17,902 nucleotides of DNA from Chloroflexota bacterium (GCA_003520455.1 DOUV01000355.1:1-17902), one strand, 5' to 3'. Shown: positions 1-7,474, counted from the stretch's first letter. A program made the numbers and translations. Notes: generated from the letters alone by a model not told the origin.

Positions 1-2
1 CC

Positions 3-275
3 CTGCTCCGCCGAGCCGCCAGGTACGCGGCCGACCGCGCGCCAGGCTTAAACGAACTGCTCATCGAGCGCAACGGGGCCACGTACCACTATGAGATCCC
101 CTCTGCCTGGCATGAGGCAGGCAACGAGCAGGCATTGAGTGCGTTAGCTGCCCTCGGGGATGAGCTTGTTCCCATACTGCTGGAACTCACTGGCTCGATC
201 GTGATACACCGCCTGGAGCGATTCAGCTCACTGCGCGAGGTGGGCATTCGTTTCTCGAAGGAGAGCGCGTCATGA
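3..275 (+). CDS. C-terminal end of an unidentified protein, partial
   Basis: The frame is open from the window edge to a TGA at 273-275 and gives about 90 residues without a start in view. The protein looks soluble and mixed helical, with charged stretches such as YHYEIPSAWHE and a hydrophobic segment LVPILLELTGSIVIHRLE near the end. I do not recognise the family. Its stop overlaps the start of the KaiC-like gene as ATGA, which indicates translational coupling, so it is probably the upstream member of the same operon. A purine-rich GAAGGAGA just before the overlap is the ribosome binding site for the next gene and lies inside this coding sequence. It could be a small regulator of the ATPase, but nothing visible proves that. 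Confidence 0.6.
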   Translation: MLRRAARYAADRAPGLNELLIERNGATYHYEIPSAWHEAGNEQALSALAALGDELVPILLELTGSIVIHRLERFSSLREVGIRFSKESAS

Positions 276-1747
276 TTTCGCACGAGGCCGCCGACGTGTT
301 CGAGCGCCTGAGGACCGGCAGCCCGGCCCTCGACCGTATTCTCGGCGGTGGCATCCCGGCCCGCTCCGTCATCGTGGTCGCCGGCGAGCCGGGCTCAGGG
401 AAGACCATTTTCACTCTGCAGCTGCTCTTTCACCATGCGCGCCAGGGCCGGCGCTGCCTCTATTTCACCACCCTCTCCGAGCCGGCCCTCAAGCTGATCC
501 GCTACACCCAACTCTTCGCCTTCTTCGACCAGACACTGGTCGACGAGCAGATCGTCTTTGCCGATCTCGGGGCGACTCTCCGCGCCCAGGGCCCGGACCA
601 GGCGCTGATTGAAGTGATCGAGCGGGTCGAGCGTCTGGAGCCCAGCCTCATCGCGATCGACAGCTTCAAGGCCATCCATGGCCTGCTCGGTGATCAGGCC
701 CGCGGGCGCGCCTTCGTCTACGACCTGGCCGTGCACATGGCGAGCTGGGGGGCGACCACCCTGCTCGTGGGCGAGTATCCCCGCGAGGAGATCGCCAGGC
801 AGCCCGAGTTTGCCATCGCCGATGGCATCATCCGCCTGAGCAACGCGTTGCAGGAACTCACCGCGGTGCGCATGATGGAGGTCCTCAAGATGCGTGGGGC
901 CGACTACGTCACCGGGCGCCATTTCTTCGAGATCGGCGCTGATGGGCTGACCTTCTATCCGCGCGTGCACATGCCGTCGGAGAGCCATGATGGGCCGGCC
1001 TCTCCAATCCAGCGAGTCTCGACGGGGGTCACCGGCCTGGACGAGTTGTTGCGCGGCGGACTCCCCCGGGCCAGCGCGACCATCGTGCAAGGGGGGACCG
1101 GGATAGGGAAAACTCTCCTCGGGCTGCAGTTCCTGGTCCACGGCGCCCGGCAGGGAGAACCGGCCGTCTTCTTCACCCTGGAAGAGACCCTGGGGCAGCT
1201 CCGCACCACCGCCCAAACCTTCGGGTGGGATCTTTCGACCCTCGAGGCCCAGGGGCTCCTCGTGCTCAGCTATACCCCTCCCGTCGAGCTCTCGGCCGAC
1301 CGCTTCCTCGACGAGGTGCAGCGGCAGGTCGCCAGCCTCGGCGCCCGGCGCGTGGTGCTCGACAGCCTGAACAGCCTGTCTGTCGGCGTCCCATCCGAGC
1401 GCCGGGTCCGCGAGTTGGTCTACGCCCTGACCAAGCACCTGCACGCCCTGGGAAGTACCCTCCTGATGTCCCTGGAGATCGCCGAGCTGCTCGGCGCGGC
1501 ACAACTCTCCGGCCACGGCGTCTCTTCCATCGCCGACAACGTCCTCGTGATGCGCTATGTCGAGGTGGCGGGCCGCCTGGAGCGCGCGATCTCCGTCCTC
1601 AAGGCGCGCGGCATCGCCCACAGCACAGAATTGCGTCACCTGACGATCAGTTCCGAGGGGGTGGCCGTCGGCGCGCCGTTCAAGGAGTTCCGCGGAGTGC
1701 TCACCGGCATCCCTACCCCTATGGCGGATCATCCCCAAGCTGATTGA
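272..1747 (+). CDS. KaiC-family two-domain RecA-like ATPase
   Basis: This 491-residue protein has two tandem KaiC/RadA-type RecA domains. The first has Walker A GEPGSGKT (38-45) and Walker B LIAIDS (126-131). The second has Walker A GGTGIGKT (274-281) and Walker B VVLDS (361-365). Both domains begin with the family opening around TG.xxLDxxLxGGxPxx (15-30 and 251-266). The second domain keeps the Glu pair after its third strand (FTLEET, E304-E305), while the first has TTLSE, so only one Glu is retained. Residues SSIADNVLVMRYVE (418-431) match the KaiC C-terminal phosphorylation segment, with Ser418-Ser419 at the positions of the Ser-Thr pair. No KaiA or KaiB is visible. The start follows GAAGGAGA and overlaps the previous stop. 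The protein likely couples ATP state to signalling with the kinase encoded just downstream; a circadian role is not implied. Confidence 0.93.
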   Translation: MISHEAADVFERLRTGSPALDRILGGGIPARSVIVVAGEPGSGKTIFTLQLLFHHARQGRRCLYFTTLSEPALKLIRYTQLFAFFDQTLVDEQIVFADLGATLRAQGPDQALIEVIERVERLEPSLIAIDSFKAIHGLLGDQARGRAFVYDLAVHMASWGATTLLVGEYPREEIARQPEFAIADGIIRLSNALQELTAVRMMEVLKMRGADYVTGRHFFEIGADGLTFYPRVHMPSESHDGPASPIQRVSTGVTGLDELLRGGLPRASATIVQGGTGIGKTLLGLQFLVHGARQGEPAVFFTLEETLGQLRTTAQTFGWDLSTLEAQGLLVLSYTPPVELSADRFLDEVQRQVASLGARRVVLDSLNSLSVGVPSERRVRELVYALTKHLHALGSTLLMSLEIAELLGAAQLSGHGVSSIADNVLVMRYVEVAGRLERAISVLKARGIAHSTELRHLTISSEGVAVGAPFKEFRGVLTGIPTPMADHPQAD

Positions 1748-1770
1748 GACTCATCACGAAGGAGCCTGCG

Positions 1771-3540
1771 GTGGACGCACCAGATTCGGGTCGACTCCTC
1801 AGCGCCAAACCAATCGCGCGGACATTCGCCGACATCGCGCATGCGCTGGCGGAACCCACCGTTGGCACCGAGCTGCAGCTCCGTCAGGCGCTTGAGCTGT
1901 TGCGGCGTCTCGTCGCCCACGATCGCTGCGCGCTCCTTGAGGCCTTGCCTGGGCGGAGCCAGCGTCTCACCCTTCTCAGCGAGCTCTGCTTCGAGGGACA
2001 GCCAGTTCTGGAGCAGCGAATGAACCGCTGGCTGCAGCTTCTCCGCGAGCACGCCGCGGCCGGTGGCGGACCGAACGGGCCGGAGCTTCGCGGCTCGCTG
2101 CCGTGCCGGGAATACGTCACCATTCCACTGGTCGGATTGGACCAGGTGATCGGACTGCTCTTCGTCGGGCGCGTGGCGCCGGCCGCCTTTGATGAGGAGG
2201 ACCTCAGCCTCGTCTCAGTCGTCGCTGCCCAACTGGCCGCCCACCTGGTTGCCCGCTGGCTGTGGGAAGAGGCGGCGCAACGCACGCGAGACCTCGAAGC
2301 TTCGCAACGCCGCCTCGCCTTCCTCACCGAAGTAGGCGCGCTCCTGGTCTCCTCCCTCGACTACGAGACTACGCTGCAGCGGGTGGCCCAGCTTACTGTG
2401 CCTCAGTTCGCCGATTGGTGTACCGTCGACCTCGTCGCTGAAGATGGCACTATCCAGTCGGCGGCGGTCATCGTGCATGCCGGGCCAGAGAAAGAAGCCT
2501 TGGTGCGCGAGATGCTCCATCGCTCTCTGCCTGGGGAGGATCCCCCAATGAGTGCCGCCCAGGTGATTGCCACAGGGAAGCCGATCGTCGTCACCCAGCT
2601 TCCCGAGGCACTCCGCACCCCCCGTAACGCCGAGTTGGCCGCTCTCATCCGCCGGCTGGCTCCGACCTCTTGGATTATCGCCTCCCTGCTCGTGCGCGGG
2701 CAGATCTTGGGTGCGCTTACGTTTGCCCGCTCGGAATGGAACTCGCCCTACTCTGCCGACGATCTGACACTCGCCGAGGAATTGGCTCGCCGTGCTGCCA
2801 TGGCTATCGAGAACGCCCGGCTCTACCAGGGGGCGCAGGGGGCAATCCGGCTGCGGGACCGCTTTCTCTCTATTGCCTCCCACGAGCTCAAGACACCCCT
2901 GACGACGATCCAGGGCTACGCCGACTTACTCGCGCGCCGTGAGGGGCGCCAGGAGACGGCCGACCCCCGCCAACAGCGCGCCATCGAGATGATCCAGGCG
3001 GAGGCGGTGCGACTCCAGAACCTGATTGATTTGCTGCTCGACGGCTCCCGCCTCCACACCGACCAGCTCCAGATCGAGCCGGCGCCGATGGATCTGGCGG
3101 CGCTCGTCCGCCGGTACGTGGAGCAAGTACGGCCGACCCTCGAGCACCATATCCTCACCCAGGCGCTGCCCGCCGAACCGGTCCTGGTGGCGGGCGATCA
3201 AATCCGCCTGGAGCAGGTCGTCCAGAACCTGATTTCCAACGCCATCAAGTACAGCCCCGACGGCGGCCCCATCACCGTCCGCCTCGAGCGCCAGAGCAGG
3301 ATCGTGGCCTTGATGGTCTCGGATCGGGGCATTGGGGTGCCAGCCGAGAAGCTCTCCTCTCTCTTTCAGCCCTTCTACCGCGCCGACAATGCGAGGGCAC
3401 GGCATATCCACGGGGTAGGACTCGGGTTGGCGGTAGTCAAAGAGATTGTCACCCGCCACGGAGGCACGATCGCGGTCGAAAGCCGGGAGGGCGAGGGCAC
3501 GACTTTCACCGTATTCCTGCCGCTGCTCCCCGAGACGTAG
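1771..3540 (+). CDS. Soluble GAF-GAF sensor histidine kinase
   Basis: This is a cytoplasmic two-component sensor kinase of 589 residues from the GTG at 1771. I chose that start because GAAGGAG (1758-1764) sits six bases upstream; a longer in-frame TTG at 1744 overlaps the kaiC-like stop but lacks such a site. Two GAF-like domains occupy roughly residues 20-165 and 190-350, joined by a helical linker. HisKA follows, with phospho-acceptor His371 in FLSIASHELKTPL. The HATPase domain has an N box around Asn490 (NLISNAIKYSP), a G1 box DRGIG (518-522) and a G2 box GVGLGL (548-553). No transmembrane segment or receiver domain is seen, and no response regulator lies in the window, so its partner is encoded elsewhere. 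The adjacency to the KaiC-like ATPase recalls KaiC-histidine kinase output pairs, which is an inference. Confidence 0.93.
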   Translation: MDAPDSGRLLSAKPIARTFADIAHALAEPTVGTELQLRQALELLRRLVAHDRCALLEALPGRSQRLTLLSELCFEGQPVLEQRMNRWLQLLREHAAAGGGPNGPELRGSLPCREYVTIPLVGLDQVIGLLFVGRVAPAAFDEEDLSLVSVVAAQLAAHLVARWLWEEAAQRTRDLEASQRRLAFLTEVGALLVSSLDYETTLQRVAQLTVPQFADWCTVDLVAEDGTIQSAAVIVHAGPEKEALVREMLHRSLPGEDPPMSAAQVIATGKPIVVTQLPEALRTPRNAELAALIRRLAPTSWIIASLLVRGQILGALTFARSEWNSPYSADDLTLAEELARRAAMAIENARLYQGAQGAIRLRDRFLSIASHELKTPLTTIQGYADLLARREGRQETADPRQQRAIEMIQAEAVRLQNLIDLLLDGSRLHTDQLQIEPAPMDLAALVRRYVEQVRPTLEHHILTQALPAEPVLVAGDQIRLEQVVQNLISNAIKYSPDGGPITVRLERQSRIVALMVSDRGIGVPAEKLSSLFQPFYRADNARARHIHGVGLGLAVVKEIVTRHGGTIAVESREGEGTTFTVFLPLLPET

Positions 3541-3991
3541 CCTCGCCGCCAACCCGGTCCCCGTGGATTTAGAGCCGTCGACGGGATTTCGGTGGAGACC
3601 CCGCCGTCAGAGTACGGTCGCCTGGACGACCGTCGGCTGAGTTCGAGTTGGTGGCCCGGTTTCTGCTTTCCTCTCGTACGACGGGAGAAACAGCATCCTC
3701 TCCTTTCAAGCCGGAAGGCTTCGTGATCAACCCGTTCAGGACTCAGCGTTCCTGGCAAAATCAGCCACGTGGTGCAGACGGATTCCGGGCCGAGGGCCGC
3801 CGCCGATGGGAACCTGGTCTGATCACGTGGTTCTCCCACGATGTGTACTGCGCTCGCACGACGTCCTTGAGCATCCGGGGTTGCGCTGCGCACAGCTTCT
3901 CTCCGGGAGTGCATTCAGGTACGAGCATATGGTCGTCTGCGTTGAGCAGGGGTGAGTATCTTGCAGCACGGGAAATCGAAGGAGGAAGGTG
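3541..3991 (+). other. 450-bp spacer without a convincing gene
   Basis: I see no credible coding sequence between the histidine kinase and the small gene at 3992. A hairpin with 7-bp arms ACGGTCG/CGACCGT lies at 3614-3633, about 75 bases after the kinase stop, but no T-run follows it, so it is at best a weak transcript end. No promoter is clear, although the next gene has a strong ribosome binding site at 3980-3988. Confidence 0.4.
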
Positions 3992-4222
3992 ATGAACGAC
4001 AACGACAAGGCTTGGACACTCGCGAAACTGACAAACGATCAACTGCAGATGGTCAAGAAGGCCGAGCAGACGCTCGGTCCAGACTACCTGCTCGTCTTTG
4101 AGGCGACCGACCTGGACAAGGCCGAGGTGCAAGTGGCCGATCTAAACCAAAGCCAACTCGACTGCTTGCAAGGGCTCGAGCAGGCCCTCCACATGACCGT
4201 CGTAGCCTACGAGAAGCGATAA
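3992..4222 (+). CDS. Small acidic helical protein, unknown function
   Basis: The ORF encodes 76 residues with a strong upstream AAGGAGGAAGG. I prefer the ATG at 3992 over the GTG at 3989, which crowds the ribosome binding site. The sequence looks like an all-helical or mixed small domain: a first helix (LAKLTNDQLQMVKKAEQTLG), a strand-like YLLVFEA, and a second helix (NQSQLDCLQGLEQALH) followed by VVAYEK. One Cys is present, and there is no signal peptide or membrane segment. I do not recognise the family. It stands alone, followed by a structured spacer with an intrinsic terminator, so it may be its own transcription unit. The clear ribosome binding site and compact composition support a real gene. 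Confidence 0.65.
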   Translation: MNDNDKAWTLAKLTNDQLQMVKKAEQTLGPDYLLVFEATDLDKAEVQVADLNQSQLDCLQGLEQALHMTVVAYEKR

Positions 4223-4256
4223 GCGTGTTCGGATAACTGTTCAGCGGACAACACAA

Positions 4257-4293
4257 GGAACGGCTGACTGCAAGAGTCTCAGCCATAGGTTCC
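4257..4293 (+). other. Nested two-part hairpin in spacer
   Basis: Arms GGAAC/GTTCC (4257-4261 and 4289-4293) enclose GGCTGA/TCAGCC (4262-4267 and 4279-4284), giving an 11-bp interrupted stem with an 11-base loop. It is the first of several hairpins in the spacer after the small gene at 3992. Confidence 0.5.
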
Positions 4294-4366
4294 ATGACGG
4301 CAACGAACAAGACCGCTCCCCGCTTTTTTCACCCCTGAACTTCGTGCAGCTCCTGGCAGGAGGCTG

Positions 4367-4409
4367 AGGTGGGAGGCGAGCTCCCCGTCGTGGCGCTCGC
4401 CTCCCACCT
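4367..4409 (+). other. Perfect 14-bp inverted repeat
   Basis: The arms AGGTGGGAGGCGAG (4367-4380) and CTCGCCTCCCACCT (4396-4409) are exact complements around a 15-base loop. No T-run follows, so this is not itself a terminator. It sits nine bases before a terminator hairpin, which is a layout seen in attenuators and structured RNA leaders. Confidence 0.6.
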
Positions 4410-4417
4410 TCCAGAAA

Positions 4418-4452
4418 GGCCTGACCTTCGAGAGGTCAGGCCCTTCTTGTTT
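4418..4452 (+). terminator. Intrinsic terminator
   Basis: A perfect 10-bp stem GGCCTGACCT/AGGTCAGGCC (4418-4427, 4433-4442) with a 5-base loop is followed by CTTCTTGTTT. This is a good rho-independent terminator for + strand transcription. It ends either the transcript of the small gene at 3992 or a leader RNA ahead of the gene at 4565. Confidence 0.75.
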
Positions 4453-4455
4453 GGC

Positions 4456-4492
4456 CCTGATACCACCTGGATCAATGCCTGATACCACCCGG
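4456..4492 (+). repeat. Two direct repeats of 15 bp with 22-bp period
   Basis: CCTGATACCACCTGG (4456-4470) and CCTGATACCACCCGG (4478-4492) differ at one base. Their 22-bp period, about two helical turns, puts both copies on the same DNA face. The second copy touches TACTAT (4492-4497), a possible -10 element, although I see no good -35. The pattern fits an operator pair upstream of the genes at 4565 and 4798. Confidence 0.55.
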
Positions 4493-4564
4493 TACTATCT
4501 CTGACCGCCATTCTTGGAGTATGAAGAGTGCGATTTAGGATGTGATGTCGGGAAGAGGTGGGCC

Positions 4565-4786
4565 ATGTCTCAGCTCGAAGAAAACCTCGCGTTTCGGCTG
4601 GGGCAACTTGAGAAGACCTTGGAAGCATATCGGGCGCTGCACGTTGCCGAGTTGGAGGAGATTGCACACGCCTTGGCGGCGTTGCGGCCGAACGTCGAAG
4701 CGCTGCTGACAGCCGCAGCGCCACCCGGCCAGCCTGTACCAGGTAAAGCCCGGCCAACAATCGAGACCGGCGACTCAGCCCGCTAA
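4565..4786 (+). CDS. Small coiled-coil-like protein, unknown function
   Basis: The ORF gives 73 residues from the ATG at 4565, preceded by AAGAGGTG at 4553-4560. A TTG at 4514 in the same frame would add 17 residues but has poor spacing to any ribosome binding site. Residues 1-50 form one or two long amphipathic helices with regular Leu and Glu (LEENLAFRLGQLEKTLEAYR, AELEEIAHALAALRP), and the C-terminal 20 residues are Pro/Ala-rich and probably disordered. There is no Cys, signal peptide or membrane segment. It lies 11 bases upstream of the DUF2284 gene and is probably cotranscribed with it. I do not recognise the family. Confidence 0.55.
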   Translation: MSQLEENLAFRLGQLEKTLEAYRALHVAELEEIAHALAALRPNVEALLTAAAPPGQPVPGKARPTIETGDSAR

Positions 4787-4797
4787 GAGATGGATGA

Positions 4798-5364
4798 ATG
4801 AACGTGAATGTGCCCGTCGAATCCCACAATCTACGTCTGGTCGAAAAGGAAGTCGTCGCCGCCCCCGGCCGCCGGGAGGTGCTGGTCGAGTTCGCCCTGC
4901 AGCAAGGGGCGGCTGAGGCGGCATCGATTCTCCCCGACCTCGTCGTCGTCAGCGAACAAGTCCGCTACAAGTGTCAGTACGGGTGCCGCCACTACCAACG
5001 GAACAAGATGTGTCCCCCGGAGACGCCCCCGATCGTCGAGTTCAGAACCGTCGTCCGATGCTACGACAATGCGCTGCTCGTCCGCACCGCGCCCGAGACA
5101 TTGCACGAATTGATTCTCACGCTGGAACGTGAAGCCTTCCTGCATGGGCACGTTCTCGCCCTTGGCCTGATCGAGAGTCCCTGTCTCCTCTGCCAGAAAT
5201 GCCCGGGTCCAAATGTTCCCTGTCTCCAGCCTCAGAAGGCCCGCCCCTCGATGGAGGCGATGGGCATCAATGTCTTTCGAACGTGTGCGAATGCCGGCAT
5301 TGAACTACGGGTCCTCACCAACCCGGCTGAACGCTACCTGGCGACAGGGCTGGTTCTCTTTTAG
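4798..5364 (+). CDS. DUF2284 predicted metal-binding protein
   Basis: The 188-residue product matches the DUF2284 pattern. A first cluster Cys59/Cys63/Cys72 lies in YKCQYGCRHY...NKMCPPETPP, and a second CLLCQKC cluster (Cys129, Cys132, Cys135) is followed by Cys142 and Cys163. Nine Cys in this arrangement suggest an Fe-S or zinc site. There is no signal peptide or membrane segment, so it is cytoplasmic. The biochemical role of the family is not established. Members often lie near corrinoid or UroD/MtaA-type methyltransferase genes, and here a UroD-like gene follows after 158 bp. The ribosome binding site is weak (AGAGATGG), consistent with coupling to the small gene just upstream. The length is close to the family norm. 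Confidence 0.85.
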   Translation: MNVNVPVESHNLRLVEKEVVAAPGRREVLVEFALQQGAAEAASILPDLVVVSEQVRYKCQYGCRHYQRNKMCPPETPPIVEFRTVVRCYDNALLVRTAPETLHELILTLEREAFLHGHVLALGLIESPCLLCQKCPGPNVPCLQPQKARPSMEAMGINVFRTCANAGIELRVLTNPAERYLATGLVLF

Positions 5365-5367
5365 CAA

Positions 5368-5383
5368 CGGCTGCCGTCAGCCG
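5368..5383 (+). other. Small hairpin after DUF2284 gene
   Basis: CGGCTG-CCGT-CAGCCG forms a 6-bp stem four bases after the DUF2284 stop. No T-run follows, so read-through into the downstream gene is likely. Confidence 0.3.
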
Positions 5384-5522
5384 AGGCTCCCCTGGCACAG
5401 ACCTCTATGCCTTGAACGCCCAGGAGGCCACCGAACGGACCAGGCTCCTCGCCGCGGCCTGATGCCACATCGGTGAGAACGAGCGTACGAACACAGCACC
5501 GCCCAGTGCAAAGGAGGCAATC

Positions 5523-6185
5523 ATGGCAGAGAAAATGAGCTGTGCCGAGCGGGCGTTAGCGGCCATCATGAACGAACCGGTCGACCGCCTGCCGGTCGCT
5601 CCGCTGGCCTGCGGCGTCAACCGCCGATTGGCCGGCACGAACTACGTCCGCTACTCGACCTCGGGTGAAGGGTCCGCGGATGCATGGGTCGCCGGCTGGG
5701 AGTTCTATGGGTACGATGGCATCGTCGGGCTGGGCGACCTCTCCGTGATCGCCGGCGACATGGGCGCCGGCGTCTGGTATCCCGAAGAGAACACCCCGAT
5801 GATCAAGAATCCGCTCGTCAAAGGACCCGACGACTACTTGCGGCTGAAAGTCCCAGAGATCAACAAGGGGACCCGTATGTGGGACCTGGTCGAAGGCGTG
5901 CGGCTGACCAAGAAGCGGGTCGGCAAAGATGTCTTCGTCCTACCATTGGTTGAAGGACCGCTCCTGTCCCTCACCCAGTTGGCCGGGACCGAGCGGGTGC
6001 TGATGGACATGGTCCGCTGCCCCGACAAACTGCACGTGGCTCTCCAGCTGATGGTCGAGGTCGACAAGAAGTTCTGCCAGGCCTGCGTCGAGGCCGGCGC
6101 CGACGGCATCGTCATGGACTACCTGTGGGGCAACTACTCCTGTCTGGGCGACGAGCAGTACATGGAGTTCGACGGACAGACCTGA
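5523..6185 (+). pseudogene. Truncated UroD/MtaA-type methyltransferase-like gene
   Basis: The 220-residue product has the N-terminal part of the uroporphyrinogen decarboxylase superfamily, closest in style to MtaA/CmuA corrinoid methyltransferases: an opening ERALAAIMNEPVDRLPVAPL, an acidic WYPEENTPM segment, VLPLVEGPLLSLTQLAG, and ACVEAGADGIVMDYLWGNYSCLGDEQYMEF. Family members are usually about 340 residues. This one stops at TGA 6183-6185 right after the EQYMEF segment, so roughly the last third of the barrel is absent, including the region where MtaA/MtbA proteins carry their His-x-Cys and later Cys zinc ligands. I find no continuation in another frame before the convergent gene ends at 6221. 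The ribosome binding site AAAGGAGG is intact. It is probably a broken gene, though a short stand-alone protein cannot be excluded. Confidence 0.7.
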
Positions 6186-6220
6186 GCGCCGGCACCGCAG
6201 CACGCGGCACTCACAACTCC

Positions 6221-7363
6221 CTATACGATGCCCCGCGGCACCAGGTACCAGTAGACCTGGTTGAAGACCGTCTTCTCGTAGTGGTAGAACGGGCTCGGCC
6301 TGGGTGGATAGGGCGGATGGTTGTAGTCGAAGACGAGCTGGGTCGCCTGGTTGTACCCCGTCTCGATGAAGCACAGCACGTGGCCGTCGTAGTGCGAGTT
6401 CGTGAGTTCCTCATCCTTGATCGCTGCGGCGATGCGGTTGGCGACGATCTTCGCCTCGAAGTGCGCGGCCGATCCGCTCTTGCTCACGGGGAGATCCGTG
6501 GCATCGCCCAGACCGTAGATGTTCGGGTGGGCCTTGCTCACCAATGTCTCGCGGTCGGTGGGGAGCCAGCCCTGCTCGTCGCCAAGGCCGGAATCGACGA
6601 CGACCTGGGCGCCGCGGTGCGGCGGCACCATCACCAGGAGGTCGTAGTTGATGCTGTCGCCCTCGAGCGACTGGATCTCGCGCGTGTCTGGGTCGATGGT
6701 CTCCGTGTTGAAGAAGATCTGAGACTCGATCCCGCGCTCCTCGAACATCGGGGTCACGTATTCCGACACGGTCTCAATGGTGAAGACTCGCGAGATGGGC
6801 GACAGGTAGCTGATCCGAGTTTTATCCCGCAGGCCGCGCTGGTGCAGATCGTAATCCAATAAGAAGGTGAACTCTAGCGGCGCAGGCGGGCATTTGTAGG
6901 GAATATCGGCGACACCGATGACGATGTGACCACCCTGGAAGGCGTAGAGCTTCTGGCGCAGCCCCAGGGCGGCTTCAGCACTGTAGAAGTGCTGGGCCGC
7001 CTCGCTGAAGCCGGGCACGGCCTCGGGGGCCAGCCGCGACCCCGTCGCAATCACGAGAGAGTCGTACGGGAGGGCCTGGCCATCGGCGAGGTGGATCCGT
7101 TGGGTGTCCGGGTCGATCCCCTCGGCTCGCTCGATCAGCAGCCTCACGCGCTTGCTAAGCAGGCGGCGCTCGCTGCGCTCCAGATTTTCCGGCTTCTCCC
7201 AGCCAAACGGAACGTAGAGCCAGCCTGGCTGGTAAACGTGTCTGCCACTGTCGCTGATGACCGTGATTTGGGCTTGTTTGGAGGAGAGCTTGCGCGCGAG
7301 CAGGTTGGCCCCCAGGGTCCCGCCGACACCGCCACCTAAAATTACGATCTGGTGAGCAGCCAT
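6221..7363 (-). CDS. sqr: Sulfide:quinone oxidoreductase-like FAD protein
   Basis: The 380-residue flavoprotein begins with a dinucleotide fold ILGGGVGGT (8-16). It has the second family segment VIATGSRLAPEAVPG (104-117) and the FAD motif NIYGLGDATDLP (281-292). Cys158 (YKCPPAPLEF) and Cys331 (VLCFIETG) match the two redox Cys used in sulfide oxidation. I do not see a clear third Cys near residue 128, so it resembles two-Cys SQR subtypes. It would oxidise sulfide to sulfane sulfur and pass electrons to quinone at the membrane face. AAGGAG sits 8 bases before the ATG. Upstream are tusA and dsrE-like genes on the same strand, which supports a sulfur role; the 320-bp spacer suggests it may have its own promoter. 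The 3' end converges on the truncated UroD gene 35 bases away. Confidence 0.88.
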   Translation of the reverse strand: MAAHQIVILGGGVGGTLGANLLARKLSSKQAQITVISDSGRHVYQPGWLYVPFGWEKPENLERSERRLLSKRVRLLIERAEGIDPDTQRIHLADGQALPYDSLVIATGSRLAPEAVPGFSEAAQHFYSAEAALGLRQKLYAFQGGHIVIGVADIPYKCPPAPLEFTFLLDYDLHQRGLRDKTRISYLSPISRVFTIETVSEYVTPMFEERGIESQIFFNTETIDPDTREIQSLEGDSINYDLLVMVPPHRGAQVVVDSGLGDEQGWLPTDRETLVSKAHPNIYGLGDATDLPVSKSGSAAHFEAKIVANRIAAAIKDEELTNSHYDGHVLCFIETGYNQATQLVFDYNHPPYPPRPSPFYHYEKTVFNQVYWYLVPRGIV

Positions 7364-7384
7364 CTCAAATGCTCCTTATGGTTT

Positions 7385-7453
7385 ATGGCGCATCTTACTT
7401 TCTGTAAAAGTGGCGCGTACGCGCCACTTTTACAGAAACATGAACCCATCATC
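7385..7453. repeat. Palindromic repeat element, copy 1
   Basis: The core 7399-7438 is a perfect 40-bp palindrome with arms TTTCTGTAAAAGTGGC... meeting at GCGCGTACGCGC. It is followed by CATGAACCCATCATC. The same element recurs at 15892-15960, with about 60 of 69 bases shared. The centre AAAAGTGGCGCG/CGCGCCACTTTT also has the form of a bidirectional intrinsic terminator. It lies 35 bases upstream of the sqr start and downstream of tusA. Confidence 0.85.
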
Positions 7454-7474
7454 TTATGGTTTCCGCCCATATTG

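Noticed and set aside
395..1738. Long minus-strand open frame opposite the KaiC-like gene
   Set aside because: It is antisense to an unmistakable two-domain ATPase and has no family motifs; GC-rich codon bias keeps the opposite frame open.
3648..3992. 114-codon + strand frame in the spacer after the histidine kinase
   Set aside because: It starts at a TTG without a good ribosome binding site, has a low-complexity composition with no recognisable motif, and runs into the strong ribosome binding site of the next gene.
4367..4492. T-box riboswitch
   Set aside because: GGTGGTATC words on the minus strand and AGGTGGGAGGCGAG on the plus strand resemble the T-box, but the invariant TGGNACCGCG and a specifier stem are missing and no aminoacyl-tRNA synthetase or amino acid gene follows.
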